In this document: positions 37,446 to 47,741 of the stretch, piece by piece
Layout: each line of letters opens with the position of its first letter
How positions within the stretch are numbered: the first letter of the stretch is position 1
DNA from: Cyanobacterium stanieri PCC 7202
GTDB taxonomy: Bacteria; Cyanobacteriota; Cyanobacteriia; Cyanobacteriales; Cyanobacteriaceae
Length of the DNA: 64,000 nt
Assembly (NCBI GenBank): GCA_000317655.1
Contig: CP003940.1
Coordinates: 2,985,547-3,049,546 of the forward strand
Reading direction: 5' to 3'
Translations under genes and position numbers: made by a program
The notes under the pieces: model-generated
Told to the model about the DNA's origin: nothing
Seen by the model: the letters and a program-made list of their open reading frames with translations, nothing else
The model's database searches: none

Positions 37446-37946
37446 TTAAGTTTCAGGTACAAATTTAAGGGCTAAACCATTGTTACAGTAACGTTTGCCT
37501 GTGGGGGCAGGACCATCATTGAAAACATGACCTTGATGTCCGCCGCATCTTCGGCAATGGTATTCGGTACGGGGTATGATTAGCCTAAAGTCCGTTTTTG
37601 TTTCAATGCTAGAGGCGATCGTATCATAAAAACTAGGCCAACCAGTACCACTATTATATTTCATACTAGATTTAAATAGAGGTAAATCGCATCCTGCACA
37701 GATAAAAGTTCCCGGACGTTTTTCATCATTCAAAGGACTAGAAAAAGGTTTTTCTGTGCCTTCTTCTCTTAGGATATGATATTGAGCAGACGTTAATTTT
37801 TCCTGCCATTGGGCATCACTAAGATTTATTTTGTCATCAGCAGAAGTTTGTTGAGGTTTTATTAATGTCATTAAAAAAGTAGGCATAATTCCTACTTTTA
37901 AAATACCCCCAATACTGATACTAAAAAATGTTTTACGATTCATCAA
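37446..37946 (-). CDS. msrB: Peptide-methionine (R)-S-oxide reductase MsrB, exported
   Basis: The 166-residue protein has an N-terminal hydrophobic signal (residues about 5-35, FFSISIGGILKVGIMPTFLM). The MsrB fold follows: TEKPFSSPLNDEKRPGTFIC, zinc cysteines in CAGCDLP and CRRCGGHQGH, SGTGWPSFYD, and the catalytic cysteine in TGKRYCNNGLALKF. It is the first gene of the msrB-msrA pair. The start region (MMNRKTFF) has a weak twin-arginine look, but only RK is present, so the Sec or Tat route is open. Confidence 0.93.
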   Translation of the reverse strand: MMNRKTFFSISIGGILKVGIMPTFLMTLIKPQQTSADDKINLSDAQWQEKLTSAQYHILREEGTEKPFSSPLNDEKRPGTFICAGCDLPLFKSSMKYNSGTGWPSFYDTIASSIETKTDFRLIIPRTEYHCRRCGGHQGHVFNDGPAPTGKRYCNNGLALKFVPET

Positions 37947-38080
37947 ATTTTGGTATTTAACAATTTTCTAAAAAGACTATTAGTTATCTCAGTTAAAGAT
38001 AATAAGTCTAGGTGCAAATAATTTTTTTGTACATTATTTAATGTATCTTCATTATCAACTATCCATTACTAAATTATCAA

Positions 38081-38419
38081 TTAACTAACCTTCCTGCTCA
38101 ACCAATTAGCTAATTTTGTAGGTACATTTTTTTTCACCCAACGCCAAGCGACTATTTTAGCAATGGGTTTAGGTAAACCAATCAATCTTTTAACAATTTT
38201 ATTGGCGGAAGGCTGTTTAACTTTTTTATTAACTAAATTAATCATACCCACATCATAAAGACATTCGATAATTAATTTAATGGTGGCTTCTTCCTTCAGG
38301 GCTAGGTTTTCAATTAGCACTAATAAATCTTTCATCCTTTGCTCTTGAAAACGTTTTTCTTGGGGGTTAACTTCTTCTATCGCCACAATTTTAACGGGTT
38401 TATTCTCGTGAGTTAGCAT
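38081..38419 (-). CDS. Hypothetical cyanobacterial protein
   Basis: The 112-residue basic, helical protein (KRFQEQRMKDLLVLIENLAL; KRLIGLPKPIAKIVAWRWVK) has no signal peptide and no named domain I recognise. It lies 64 bp downstream of the large TamB-like gene in the same direction, so they could be co-transcribed. Confidence 0.5.
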   Translation of the reverse strand: MLTHENKPVKIVAIEEVNPQEKRFQEQRMKDLLVLIENLALKEEATIKLIIECLYDVGMINLVNKKVKQPSANKIVKRLIGLPKPIAKIVAWRWVKKNVPTKLANWLSRKVS

Positions 38420-38483
38420 CGTGAAGGTATTGAGGGAATTATTAACAGTTAATTTACACCAAAATGATAATTATATCTAGCCA

Positions 38484-41400
38484 TCAAAAACGGAATTGAT
38501 ATTCGATCGCACTTCGGGTATCATTATCAAAATCAGTAGAACCTCGAATGACAGTACGATCATTGAGACGATAACGAATGTTATAACGGGTAGGTTGTTC
38601 TCCTGTTAAGAGAGTGAGAATAGATAAACTAAGATTTTCTCTAACATTAAACCCTAATTCGGCACCTAAACCGAGGCTAGATGTCCTAGTTTCACTGTCT
38701 ATGATGGGGGTGGGGAAAAGGCGAAACTCTGCCCTATCCAAGATTTCATCAAATTGATTTTGAAAGCTACCAAATAAAGCGGCACCTGCAATATTGGCTA
38801 AAGCTAAACCCGTATCTCCATCAGCTATATTGTTAAAGAAACCTCCCCCCAAGAGGGCGATAATTTCTGTTTCTCCCCTAGCGGGAATACTGGTTAACTC
38901 CAAACTTTCATTAATATTACTAGCAAAACCATTGATATTTGCTCTTACCCTGATAGTTTCAAGGGTATTAATGGTATTGACTCCCGATATATCCCGAATT
39001 TCATTGGCGGCAGTATTATCGGGTAATTGATAGCGATTGGCTTCTGTTACCGAAGTTTCTAGTTGCATATCCAGAAAAGCATTAAAACCATTTTCAGGGG
39101 TAAATCTAGCGGTATTGTTATAATTACGATTTAGTCTTAATCTACTGGTAAATAAATTAACACTACCTCCCGTTAAATTAATCACCCCGTCTGGTTGTAA
39201 ATTATTAATATCTCCATTCAGGCTCAAACTACCTCTAGCATTCAGATTCAAAACGGGTGCTTGGGTAATGGTAATATTATCACTGAAAATCAAATCTAAA
39301 TTATTGATAGTAGTATTACCAATTAAAGGATTATTACCCGCATCTATGCCATAACCATTACCATTTGGTCCTGCAGAAAGGAACACATCTCCATCAAATA
39401 ATGTAATATTACCTCCAATCATAGGGGCGATCGCACTGCCGCCGATTTCAATATTACCCCTACCACTACCCTCATAAAGATTAGGCAGACTCAAAGCCAA
39501 ATTATCAATAGAAGCCGTCAACATATCCCCCTGACTATCCCTAATAAATAAAGGCAACCCTCCTGTAACAGTAATTTCTCCCTCACTAAAATTTCCCGTC
39601 AAACTAGGAATAGTAATCTGGTCAAAATCAAAAAGAATATCCCCATTAATATTAGTAATAGGAGTATCAGGAATAAAAGCCACCTCCATCTCCCCATCAC
39701 TAATAGTTGCCAAACCATCTGCAATAAAATCTACAATCCTATTCTCCGACTGGTTATATCTACCCTGAATATCCAAATCAACTCCACCACTACCCCTCAC
39801 CAAATTAAATTGATTATTACTAATCACCCTCAACAAACCAAAACCCGACTCCTCAATATTGAGACTCAAACGAAAATCATCCCTAGACGCATCATCCGAC
39901 TGAGGTAAAAAACGAAAAGGAAAACTACCCAATAACCTCGCCGATTCTTCCTCCCCAGTTAAATTGCTGGTAGCCAAAAAATCAATGCGAGAATTACGAT
40001 AACCCACATTAGCATTAGTTTCCTCAATAGTAGTGCCATTTATCTTCGCATCACTAATTTCCACATTACCTGTTGCCGTAGGATTTTGTAAATTACCACT
40101 AATAACGATATTTCCATTGGCAATCCCTTCCAACTCAAAATTACTGGGTAAATTAGCCACATTTGCCAAATTTTGAATCGGTAAATCCGTTACCATCACC
40201 TGACCAGAAAAACGCTCTTGGCTAAAGGTACCCGATAAAGATATGATAGTGTCGTCATCTTGGAAACTAACAGGCAAAAGAGTTAATAAACCATCTCGAA
40301 AATTCCCCCTCGCTTGAACAGTATCTGCTTGATATTTACCCCAATTCCAATCATTACCCCGAAAATCAAATCTCCCATTAATACCATTCCTCAACGAAGC
40401 GACGATATTTACCCTACCCGTTAATTTTCCTTGTAAATCTTCCAAGGGAGGAATATTCGCCTCTTGTCTTTCTGTCTGCGCTTGTTGGGTGGCAGAATTT
40501 ATTTGTTGCCATTGTAATAGAGTTTGCTGTAAAGATAAACCATCATTACTAATACTAAATAAAGGTTTCTTTTCTTCCTCCGCCGTAGTTTCTTGGGCGA
40601 TGATTAGGTTATTGGTATTTACTTCCCCTTCCACTAAAGAATTTTCTGTCAAAGTTTTGCGTAAAGCATAGATATTTTTTCCATCCTCTACCATGGCAGT
40701 TTCACTTACGACAGATGAAATATTCTCCCCATGAATTGCTAAATCATCAGCTAATAAATACTTACTGCTAGTTTTTACATCTTCCTCACCTCGGGGAAAA
40801 CTGATAGGAGTTTGAGAATTTCTAGTTAATACTCGACTGTAACCATTTCCCTTACCATTACTTTCTGGAGAAAGAGGAAGCCTCGCTAAGGAAGGATTTA
40901 CCTTGATAGATAAACAACTAATATCATCCTCCGTGGTATATAAATCTTTTGCACCACAATATTCTCTTGGTTGAATACCATCAAATAAATCCTCCACCTC
41001 AAAAATACCCACGCTGGTTAATAAATTTTGAATATCTCCCTCCCTCAAAGATATTTCTGCTTCCAATTGAGGATTTTCGTCGAAGGGTAATATCTGCGCT
41101 GAAAAATCATACTCATTCTGTAAATGGTTTAATTTACCATCTTCGACAATAATTTTCCCATCCAGACTCGATAGTTTTGCCGTCAATACATCCCCTCGAA
41201 ATTGATTTACTTGAGGATGATTAATCACTAATTCCGAAGAATTGATGTCATAACTGTTAAGGTTAAATGCCAGTTGCCCAGAAATATTACCACCTACTGA
41301 TTCAATTTCGGAAGGGAAGGTATTTAATAGGGGTTGAGTGAGGGTAGCTAGGGAAAAGTTAGTAAAATTAACATCAAGAATATCTCTTTGATTGGTGACG

Positions 41401-44030
41401 GCTGTTAAACTACCTTCTTTTACCCTGACATCAATTTCTCTAGGTTGAAAGTCGCTATCGATATTAAGAGCAAATCTATCGTTATTCCCTGTGGTATCTC
41501 TCAAATCGAATTGGATACCGTTAGTGGTGTTAGCTTGTAAATTTCCCGCTAGGGGATTAAAAGATAAGTTAGCAATTTCTAAGTTTACTACTTGAAGATT
41601 ACCTGCTATTTGGGGGTTATCAAGATTACCTTGTAATTTTCCTCGAAAGTCAAATTTACCCCCATAACCCACTAAGGCTAATTCATTGGGTAAAGCGAGG
41701 TTTTGAATATCAAAGTTAGAGGCAACTAAGTTTAAGTCAAGGTTACTTACTCTCTGATTTTGGGTGTCATAGTTGATAATACCGTTGGCGGAAATATCTC
41801 CTGTGGTGGCTTGGGAGAGGAGTATCTTTTCTCCATCCCAACGGAAGGCGGTTTTTAGGGGTTGTTGAATTAAGCTGATACCCTGATTAAAGTCAAGATT
41901 AGCTGCGATCGCAACGGCACCTAAAGTTATATTATTCGTGTTACCCTGAATGGATAATCTTCCCCTTGTGTCTCCTCTCAATTCTTGCTGAAATTCACTG
42001 ATATTAAAACTATTAGTGGCAAGGATAGTATTAAAATTATTATCCTCATCGAGGAAAAGACTTTCTACCGTGACAACTCCTTGGGGTAAAAATATCTCTC
42101 CCCTCGCTTGGATTGCTTGATTGTCATTAATACTACCTTGAATATCTAGGGCGCTGTTGATTCTACCTCTATTGATGGGGGTATTGCTAGTAAAGTTTAA
42201 TTGACTGAGGTTGAGGCTATCAGCCACCAGTCGGGTTTGCCATCTACCTTGATTGAGTTGGGTATTGTTAAGGTTAACCATACCTTGGGCGAGGGGAAAG
42301 TTAAGATTTCCTTGTAAGGCGATGGTATCAAGAGTTATATTTTGACTATTTCCCAATAATTGTAAATTTCCTTGTAGGGTAGAATTTTCGCAACCCACTG
42401 CTTGACAGTCTATGAGGCGAATTTGACTGAGGGGAATATTCGTTAATGCTATGTCGGCTTGGTAGTTTTCTCGGTTATAGAGAATATTTGATAGGGTGGC
42501 TTCTCCTTCACCGATGCCAATGTTGATGATACCTGTTATCTGACTATTTTCTATCTCTTGGGCAATGCCTGATATTTGATACTCTCCGTTAAGGATGCCG
42601 AGGGGAGGTAGGTTTTCGCTTATCTCAATATCATAGAGGGTGGCTAGTGTTTCGGCGTTGATGTTTTCGGTGTTAACATTTACTTGGTAAGAGGATTGAT
42701 TTTCTTGGCGAAAGTCAACTAATCCGTTGCCGTTAATTTCTCCGCCGATGGTGGGGGTAAAGGAAAATTCGTCGATGGAAACTCCACGGTTAAGAATTGT
42801 AACTTTTCCTTGACTATTCGCCAATAATAGTCTATCGAACTGGATATTTTCGGTGGCACTAATATGTGCGGTGAGAATGGGTTGGGTGAGTAACCCTTGA
42901 ATGTCAATATCACCGATGACTTTTCCTCTGGTTTCTACGGGAATCTCTGGCAAGTTTAAAGAGGCGATCGCCCTTTGTACTTCTACAGGTTTTGTTTTAA
43001 TATTAATATTGAGGCTGGAAAAATCATCTTCAAGACGACCAAAAACATCCCCATTAATATCTCCTAAATTAGTATTAACCCCCCCAAAGGTAAGGTTATT
43101 ATTCACAAAATTGATTTCCCCATGGGAATCGGTAAGGGGTTGAGGCACATTAGGAATAGTTAGATTAATTCCTGCTACGTCGATGTTACCATCGATATTG
43201 ACAAAGTCTCCCCCTTCAAATTCAAGATTAACATTCCCCGTTACCCTACCACTATCGACATCAATGGGTAGAGGGGTAAAATAAGTTATATCATCAGTCA
43301 ATAAATTATTGCCCCTAATATCCAATAACCAATCATTTCTATCTAGGGGAGTAACTGCCGTCAAAGAGATATTACCCCCCGACATCACATCCCCCTCCGT
43401 GATAAAAGTTAAATTATCCTCCCCAATGAGAATACTACCTTGATTAACTCTAATATTCAGAGGCGACAAATCACTTAATTGTGATTTCATCGTTAATGAG
43501 CCATTTTTCACCCTCACCTCATCCACATCAAAAGAAATAAAATTATCCCTTCTAGGTAAAGGATTTAACTGTAGATTTAGCCAACGGGCATCCTCTGATT
43601 TTTCTAAATATACAAAAGGATTAATAATTGTCACCTCAACATTGGCACTTCTTTCCCACCAAAGTAAAGATTTTAAACTGACTTCCACCGCCTCAGCAAT
43701 GACATAATCCTTTTCAGTGTCAGTGGTAGGAATTTTACTTTCTCCTACCCTAATACCATTGAGAGAGACTGATTCTATATCACCTAATTCTACTGGTCTT
43801 CCTAAATAATTGCCAACAGGTTCCTCTATTAAAGGAATTAATCTTTGGGTGAAAAAATACCAACCATAACTCAACCCACCCCCTACCGATAGTAATGTGC
43901 CATACAAGAATAATTTAAGATAAAATCCTCGAGGAGATTGTATGTTAGTTGCAGGGGAATTAGAGTCATTATCCAAGTTTTCATCGTAGCCACTATCAGA
44001 ATTCGGAGTCTTATCAGGAAAATCAGTCAT
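38484..44030 (-). CDS. TamB-like translocation and assembly module protein (DUF490)
   Basis: This very large 1848-residue protein has one N-terminal membrane anchor (about 34-55, YLKLFLYGTLLSVGGGLSYG), then a long series of beta-rich repeats typical of AsmA/TamB/VPS13-type lipid-transfer proteins. Examples are INIKTKPVEVQRAIASLNLP, GNINVNTENINAETLATLYD-like units and many G-x-I/L-x-G-D/N strands. The C-terminus has the TamB hallmark block ETEIIALLGGGFFNN, AGAALFGSFQNQFDE, TSSLGLGAELGFNVRENLSLSI, then RYNIRYRLNDRTVIRGSTDF and a terminal YQFRF. It probably spans the periplasm as a hydrophobic groove moving phospholipid or assisting outer-membrane assembly. No Omp85 (TamA) gene is adjacent here. 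Confidence 0.88.
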   Translation of the reverse strand: MTDFPDKTPNSDSGYDENLDNDSNSPATNIQSPRGFYLKLFLYGTLLSVGGGLSYGWYFFTQRLIPLIEEPVGNYLGRPVELGDIESVSLNGIRVGESKIPTTDTEKDYVIAEAVEVSLKSLLWWERSANVEVTIINPFVYLEKSEDARWLNLQLNPLPRRDNFISFDVDEVRVKNGSLTMKSQLSDLSPLNIRVNQGSILIGEDNLTFITEGDVMSGGNISLTAVTPLDRNDWLLDIRGNNLLTDDITYFTPLPIDVDSGRVTGNVNLEFEGGDFVNIDGNIDVAGINLTIPNVPQPLTDSHGEINFVNNNLTFGGVNTNLGDINGDVFGRLEDDFSSLNINIKTKPVEVQRAIASLNLPEIPVETRGKVIGDIDIQGLLTQPILTAHISATENIQFDRLLLANSQGKVTILNRGVSIDEFSFTPTIGGEINGNGLVDFRQENQSSYQVNVNTENINAETLATLYDIEISENLPPLGILNGEYQISGIAQEIENSQITGIINIGIGEGEATLSNILYNRENYQADIALTNIPLSQIRLIDCQAVGCENSTLQGNLQLLGNSQNITLDTIALQGNLNFPLAQGMVNLNNTQLNQGRWQTRLVADSLNLSQLNFTSNTPINRGRINSALDIQGSINDNQAIQARGEIFLPQGVVTVESLFLDEDNNFNTILATNSFNISEFQQELRGDTRGRLSIQGNTNNITLGAVAIAANLDFNQGISLIQQPLKTAFRWDGEKILLSQATTGDISANGIINYDTQNQRVSNLDLNLVASNFDIQNLALPNELALVGYGGKFDFRGKLQGNLDNPQIAGNLQVVNLEIANLSFNPLAGNLQANTTNGIQFDLRDTTGNNDRFALNIDSDFQPREIDVRVKEGSLTAVTNQRDILDVNFTNFSLATLTQPLLNTFPSEIESVGGNISGQLAFNLNSYDINSSELVINHPQVNQFRGDVLTAKLSSLDGKIIVEDGKLNHLQNEYDFSAQILPFDENPQLEAEISLREGDIQNLLTSVGIFEVEDLFDGIQPREYCGAKDLYTTEDDISCLSIKVNPSLARLPLSPESNGKGNGYSRVLTRNSQTPISFPRGEEDVKTSSKYLLADDLAIHGENISSVVSETAMVEDGKNIYALRKTLTENSLVEGEVNTNNLIIAQETTAEEEKKPLFSISNDGLSLQQTLLQWQQINSATQQAQTERQEANIPPLEDLQGKLTGRVNIVASLRNGINGRFDFRGNDWNWGKYQADTVQARGNFRDGLLTLLPVSFQDDDTIISLSGTFSQERFSGQVMVTDLPIQNLANVANLPSNFELEGIANGNIVISGNLQNPTATGNVEISDAKINGTTIEETNANVGYRNSRIDFLATSNLTGEEESARLLGSFPFRFLPQSDDASRDDFRLSLNIEESGFGLLRVISNNQFNLVRGSGGVDLDIQGRYNQSENRIVDFIADGLATISDGEMEVAFIPDTPITNINGDILFDFDQITIPSLTGNFSEGEITVTGGLPLFIRDSQGDMLTASIDNLALSLPNLYEGSGRGNIEIGGSAIAPMIGGNITLFDGDVFLSAGPNGNGYGIDAGNNPLIGNTTINNLDLIFSDNITITQAPVLNLNARGSLSLNGDINNLQPDGVINLTGGSVNLFTSRLRLNRNYNNTARFTPENGFNAFLDMQLETSVTEANRYQLPDNTAANEIRDISGVNTINTLETIRVRANINGFASNINESLELTSIPARGETEIIALLGGGFFNNIADGDTGLALANIAGAALFGSFQNQFDEILDRAEFRLFPTPIIDSETRTSSLGLGAELGFNVRENLSLSILTLLTGEQPTRYNIRYRLNDRTVIRGSTDFDNDTRSAIEYQFRF

Positions 44031-44273
44031 AATTAGCTACCAAGACAATAGGGCAAAAGGGGCATAATCCTATTTTAGTCAGAAAAGCAAAAAACCCTTA
44101 CGGAAAAAACAAAAAAACTACCCTAAAAGACTACCATTATAATCAACTTTCATTCAATATTTTTTTAGTCAAGCACTCCTCATCAAAAATAATTTTAGAC
44201 AAAATAAAAAAAATGAGAAAAACCCTTGTCAACTCTAAAAATATTCGTTATATTATATAAGTGTCAAATCCAC

Positions 44274-44346
<73 letters not shown>

Positions 44347-44628
44347 TTCAGAGAAACTCTATACCAGAGGTCACTAAGTCCTAAGACCACGGTGAGCAAA
44401 ATTTGCTGAAACCACTACAAAATCAGGAAATTAGATGTTTTTGATAACTTCAATTCCTACACGAAGAATCAAGATTCTACCGTTGACAAAATTAGAATTG
44501 ATGACATGGTAACTTTGGTGTTGCAGATTTTAGGTATCAAAAAGATTTAAAAAGGAATCGATACATCTTTAAACTCTCCCTTTTTTTAATCCGTTATGCT
44601 AGGGGAAAACTCCCCCATCTTTTTCACG
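44347..44628. other. Intergenic region after tRNA-Phe
   Basis: No gene was recognised. A 41-codon open stretch ending at about 44551 (VDKIRIDDMVTLVLQILGIKK) has no start and may be a fragment of something. GGGGAAAACTCCCC at about 44601-44614 is a small hairpin just before the next gene. Confidence 0.35.
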
Positions 44629-44892
44629 ATGAATCAAAACATAGAGGTTAGTATCGCTGATATTTTGGCTCGTTTGGAGTCCAAGATGGATAAGTTAGAT
44701 GGCAAAATTGATAATTTATCTAACGAATTTAATCAGGTAAAGGTAGATGTTGCCAAGGTTGATGAAAAAATAACGGGAATTGATAAAAGGTTATCTAATC
44801 TTGAGTTTATTGCCCGTACCGTAGGCGGTGGTATCATCATCGCTCTACTTTTAGCCTTGACCCGTTTCCTTTTCCCCAGTGTGACCCTTTAA
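44629..44892 (+). CDS. Small coiled-coil protein with C-terminal membrane anchor
   Basis: In this 87-residue protein, residues 10-60 form a heptad coiled coil (ARLESKMDKLDGKIDNLSNE; DEKITGIDKRLSNLEFIART) and residues about 64-82 a membrane anchor (GGGIIIALLLALTRFLF). The layout recalls small tail-anchored proteins of unknown function. An in-frame ATG at 44596 would add 11 residues. A hairpin terminator follows. Confidence 0.6.
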   Translation: MNQNIEVSIADILARLESKMDKLDGKIDNLSNEFNQVKVDVAKVDEKITGIDKRLSNLEFIARTVGGGIIIALLLALTRFLFPSVTL

Positions 44893-44913
44893 CTTTTTTA
44901 CTACTACATGATC

Positions 44914-44938
44914 AAGCTAGGTTAACCCCTAGCTTTTT
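44914..44938 (+). terminator. Rho-independent terminator
   Basis: AAGCTAGG (44914-44921), a 6-nt loop, CCTAGCTT (44928-44935), then T residues, 21 bp past the small coiled-coil gene. It also separates that gene from the CRISPR array. Confidence 0.75.
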
Positions 44939-45003
44939 GAATGCCATAATTAAATATCACATGAAACAACTGACATGAGCATAAATATTATTTTCGCTCT
45001 ACC

Positions 45004-45480
45004 GTGATCAACGCCTAATGGCGATCTGAGGTTTAACAGTCTCGGTATCGCTGGTTAATTCGGTTGTCGTTATCACGTGATCAACGCCTAATGGCGATCT
45101 GAGGTTTAACAGGAGAGATGGTGGGCAATCAATCAAGATAAAATCGTAGTGTGATCAACGCCTAATGGCGATCTGAGGTTTAACAGGAAGATGGGGTAGT
45201 GAGTTCATCACCAAACAGTGGTGATCAACGCCTAATGGCGATCTGAGGTTTAACAGAATCTTACGAACGGCGGTGTCAGGGCTTAAATGATAGAAGTGAT
45301 CAACGCCTAATGGCGATCTGAGGTTTAACAGGCTAATTCCTTCTCTTTACGTCTTCTAATTTCCAAAGGTGATCAACGCCTAATGGCGATCTGAGGTTTA
45401 ACAGGTCCATTAAACCCATCCCAGTTCTCTTGGGGGGGGATAATGTGATCAACGCCTAATGGCGATCTGAGGTTTAACAG
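45004..45480 (-). CRISPR. CRISPR array: 7 identical 36-bp repeats, 6 spacers
   Basis: Repeats lie at 45004-45039, 45077-45112, 45151-45186, 45221-45256, 45296-45331, 45369-45404 and 45445-45480, all identical by eye. The spacers are 37, 38, 34, 39, 37 and 40 bp. Read on the minus strand, the repeat starts CTGTTAAACCTCAGAT, then a hairpin CGCC-ATTA-GGCG, then exactly 8 nt TTGATCAC. That is the expected form of a type I repeat, where Cas6 cuts at the 3' base of the hairpin and leaves an 8-nt 5' handle. It also matches the cas1-cas2-leader-array order on the minus strand. So I infer leftward transcription, with 45445-45480 leader-proximal. Confidence 0.98.
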
Positions 45481-45730
45481 AGCGACTTCTGAAACCTTTA
45501 CACAGCAATAGTTGATATTTAACTTTTCAAGGTACTTCAGAATTTTCAGTACTCTTACTAAGATTAACAAACTTTTGGCAAAATTTAAAAGACCAGAAAC
45601 AATACTTAACAAGACATTCAGAGATTTTCAAGCACCTGTCAAGTCAAACAAAATCCCGAAACCTATATAAAGAGTCAAAGAGAGTTGATGTTTAAGTAAG
45701 TCCAATGGAGATCAACTGAGATGCTTGTTT
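45481..45730 (-). promoter_or_regulatory. CRISPR leader region
   Basis: This 250-bp AT-rich non-coding stretch lies between the cas2 stop and the first leader-side repeat. Its place and composition are those of a CRISPR leader holding the array promoter and the integration-directing sequence. No specific element was identified. Confidence 0.65.
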
Positions 45731-46024
45731 TCATAAGATTTTGAATTTATTTTCATCCAATAACCATGTGTTTGGTCGATTATATTTGGGAATGTCTCGC
45801 ACACATTGATGAGAAAGACGAATCAAAATTAAATCATCATCCTTTGATAAAACCTTTTCTAACTGCCATCGTAACTTTTCCCTCATGCGTTGAGAAAGCC
45901 AACAGCGAAACATGGAATATTGGACTCTTTCCCCATAACCTTCCAATAACTTATAAGCCTTACGCCATCTTTTTTGACAGCGAATATCATAACAAACTAG
46001 ATACCAATTTTTTGCTTCCGCCAT
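45731..46024 (-). CDS. cas2: CRISPR-associated endoribonuclease/integration protein Cas2
   Basis: The 97-residue ferredoxin-like protein has the N-terminal strand WYLVCYDIRCQKRWRKAYKL (the aspartate of YDI is the conserved one), then LEGYGERVQYSMFRCWLSQR and DDDLILIRLSHQC. Cas2 bridges two Cas1 dimers during spacer acquisition. It lies 4 bp after the cas4-cas1 fusion gene on the same strand, and next to the leader. Confidence 0.96.
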   Translation of the reverse strand: MAEAKNWYLVCYDIRCQKRWRKAYKLLEGYGERVQYSMFRCWLSQRMREKLRWQLEKVLSKDDDLILIRLSHQCVRDIPKYNRPNTWLLDENKFKIL

Positions 46025-46028
46025 AATC

Positions 46029-47696
46029 CTACCTCAACACTAAATGACCAAATAAACCCGACTCTCCACACCATTCCTTCTCCAATAGCCTTACCTCCAA
46101 CTCCAATAAACGGCGATAAGTAAGGGAATAACCAGTAATAGGATGTTTCCAAGTTTCTGTTTTCCGTTTTTCATACAAAGCAATAAACTTTTTTCTGCCC
46201 ACATCACTCAACCATACCTGTTTTCCTCGAATATCAAAATCTTCGGTAATATCCCACTGCAAACGATTAACAGAAGCCAAAACCACCATATCTACCAATG
46301 GCACTCGGAAAATTTCCATCAAGTCTAGGGCTAAAGGAGAGGCTTGAGTTCTCGGTTGATGATAAAATCCGAAGGCAGGTTCTAAACCAATGGTAAAAAT
46401 ACTGTTCATCACATCTTTGATCAATAATGAGTAACCAAAACTCAGCAAGGCATTAAATCTATCCTTGGGAGGGCGACGATTTCTGGTGGCAAAATGCAAC
46501 TCTGAGGGAACATTTTTAGTAATAATTTGGGGTAAAGCACCAAAATATAGAGCCGCGAGATTTCCTTCGATGCCTAACAAAGAAGATAAAGAGTCAACCT
46601 TTGGCACTTGTCTTAATACTTTTTTCATCTGGGTAATGGCATAATCTAATTCTTCACATTTACTAACAAGATTTCTTTTTCCCCTCATCAATAGTTTTCG
46701 TTGCCCTTCTCCCCGACAATTAACCAATTTTTTGGCTAATTCCAAGCAAAACTCAGGTTTGGTTAAGGCTTGATACTGATTAATTCTTCTTTGAATACTG
46801 CCATTTCTGGTATCCACGCTCCCGATATATCTTCCTCCCCCCGAGATAAAGTGAATACCAACTTGTTTATAAGTCAAAAAGTGTACTGCTTGGGTAGAAA
46901 TTTGAGAGAAACTGTGTAATACCACTTGCCCCACTTGTTGGATGGATACCTTTTCATCAGGTTCATTACGACGAGTGATTTTTAGTTGTTCTCCTGTTCT
47001 ACCAATTCTTGTACCAGGTTCTAAAATATGGATAATATCTCGTTCGTCGTCTTGGGGAAATAAACGTATTGGTTGCCATTCTTTGTTATGGGCGAGTCTA
47101 GCTTCTTCGGGTAAACATACAGGGGCAAGGGAACATCGAGAGCATAAATACTCATTATTAGTAACGGGAGGGCGATGGACAGACTTTCTTAATTCTCTGG
47201 CTTGTTGAATGGTATCTTTTACCCACTGCCTTGCGTCATCATCCACGGGGATATGAATTAGAACATTATCGGCATGATAAAGAATCCGTCCTTCTTTGAC
47301 TACAACCCCGAGACTAGCTTCTATCAAGCAACAATAGGCAAGTATTTGTAATTTATCACTCTCCCATGGTTGAGGTTGTTTTTCTTTGTCACGATAACAT
47401 TTCCCCCGTTTATGCTCATAGGGTATGATTTCACCATGAAAAGTTTTCAGGGCATCAACCCTTCCTCTCAATCCTAAATATTCATCTTCTAGGTATAAAT
47501 CTTGCCATTCTCCCTCTTCTTTTTCTTCTAATTCTTCATGTAATCTTCTTCCTGCAAATACGGAGGCATCCTGGGTATAAAGTTCTTCTACTTCCTCGAG
47601 ATAAAATAAACGAGGACAATAGGCAAAGGCATGGAGGGCGGAAACTCTGAGGGTTGTTTCTTTCTCTTGATAATAATTTAAATCGGTGGCTAACAT
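46029..47696 (-). CDS. cas4-cas1: Cas4-Cas1 fusion protein (spacer acquisition)
   Basis: The 555-residue fusion has an N-terminal Cas4 nuclease (about 1-205) with the first cluster cysteine in FAYCPRLFYLEEVE, the RecB-type nuclease residues in GRVDALK and IPYEHKRGKCY, and the C-terminal cysteines in YLCSRCSLAPVCLPEE. Cas1 follows (about 225-555) with LLGIEGNLAALYFGALP (active-site glutamate), GFYHQPRTQASPLALDLMEI (histidine and aspartate) and RKFIALYEKRKTETWKHP. Cas4 chooses PAM-bearing prespacers and Cas1 integrates them. Such fusions are known in type I-B MYXAN and I-G/I-U systems. I use the ATG at 47696; a TTG at 47729 extends the frame. Confidence 0.95.
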   Translation of the reverse strand: MLATDLNYYQEKETTLRVSALHAFAYCPRLFYLEEVEELYTQDASVFAGRRLHEELEEKEEGEWQDLYLEDEYLGLRGRVDALKTFHGEIIPYEHKRGKCYRDKEKQPQPWESDKLQILAYCCLIEASLGVVVKEGRILYHADNVLIHIPVDDDARQWVKDTIQQARELRKSVHRPPVTNNEYLCSRCSLAPVCLPEEARLAHNKEWQPIRLFPQDDERDIIHILEPGTRIGRTGEQLKITRRNEPDEKVSIQQVGQVVLHSFSQISTQAVHFLTYKQVGIHFISGGGRYIGSVDTRNGSIQRRINQYQALTKPEFCLELAKKLVNCRGEGQRKLLMRGKRNLVSKCEELDYAITQMKKVLRQVPKVDSLSSLLGIEGNLAALYFGALPQIITKNVPSELHFATRNRRPPKDRFNALLSFGYSLLIKDVMNSIFTIGLEPAFGFYHQPRTQASPLALDLMEIFRVPLVDMVVLASVNRLQWDITEDFDIRGKQVWLSDVGRKKFIALYEKRKTETWKHPITGYSLTYRRLLELEVRLLEKEWCGESGLFGHLVLR

Positions 47697-47741
47697 GGTT
47701 TTTCTTAATAGAAATTTGATCGCTACCAAGTTAACAAGCCA

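Noticed and set aside
40489-43143. Several 60-80 codon frames opposite the TamB-like gene
   Set aside because: They are shadows of a long, clearly coding frame.
44400-44551. 41-codon open stretch after tRNA-Phe
   Set aside because: No start codon and no recognisable domain; not called as a gene.
45373-45612. Open frame on the minus strand across the CRISPR array and leader
   Set aside because: It consists of repeat and spacer sequence; it is a shadow.
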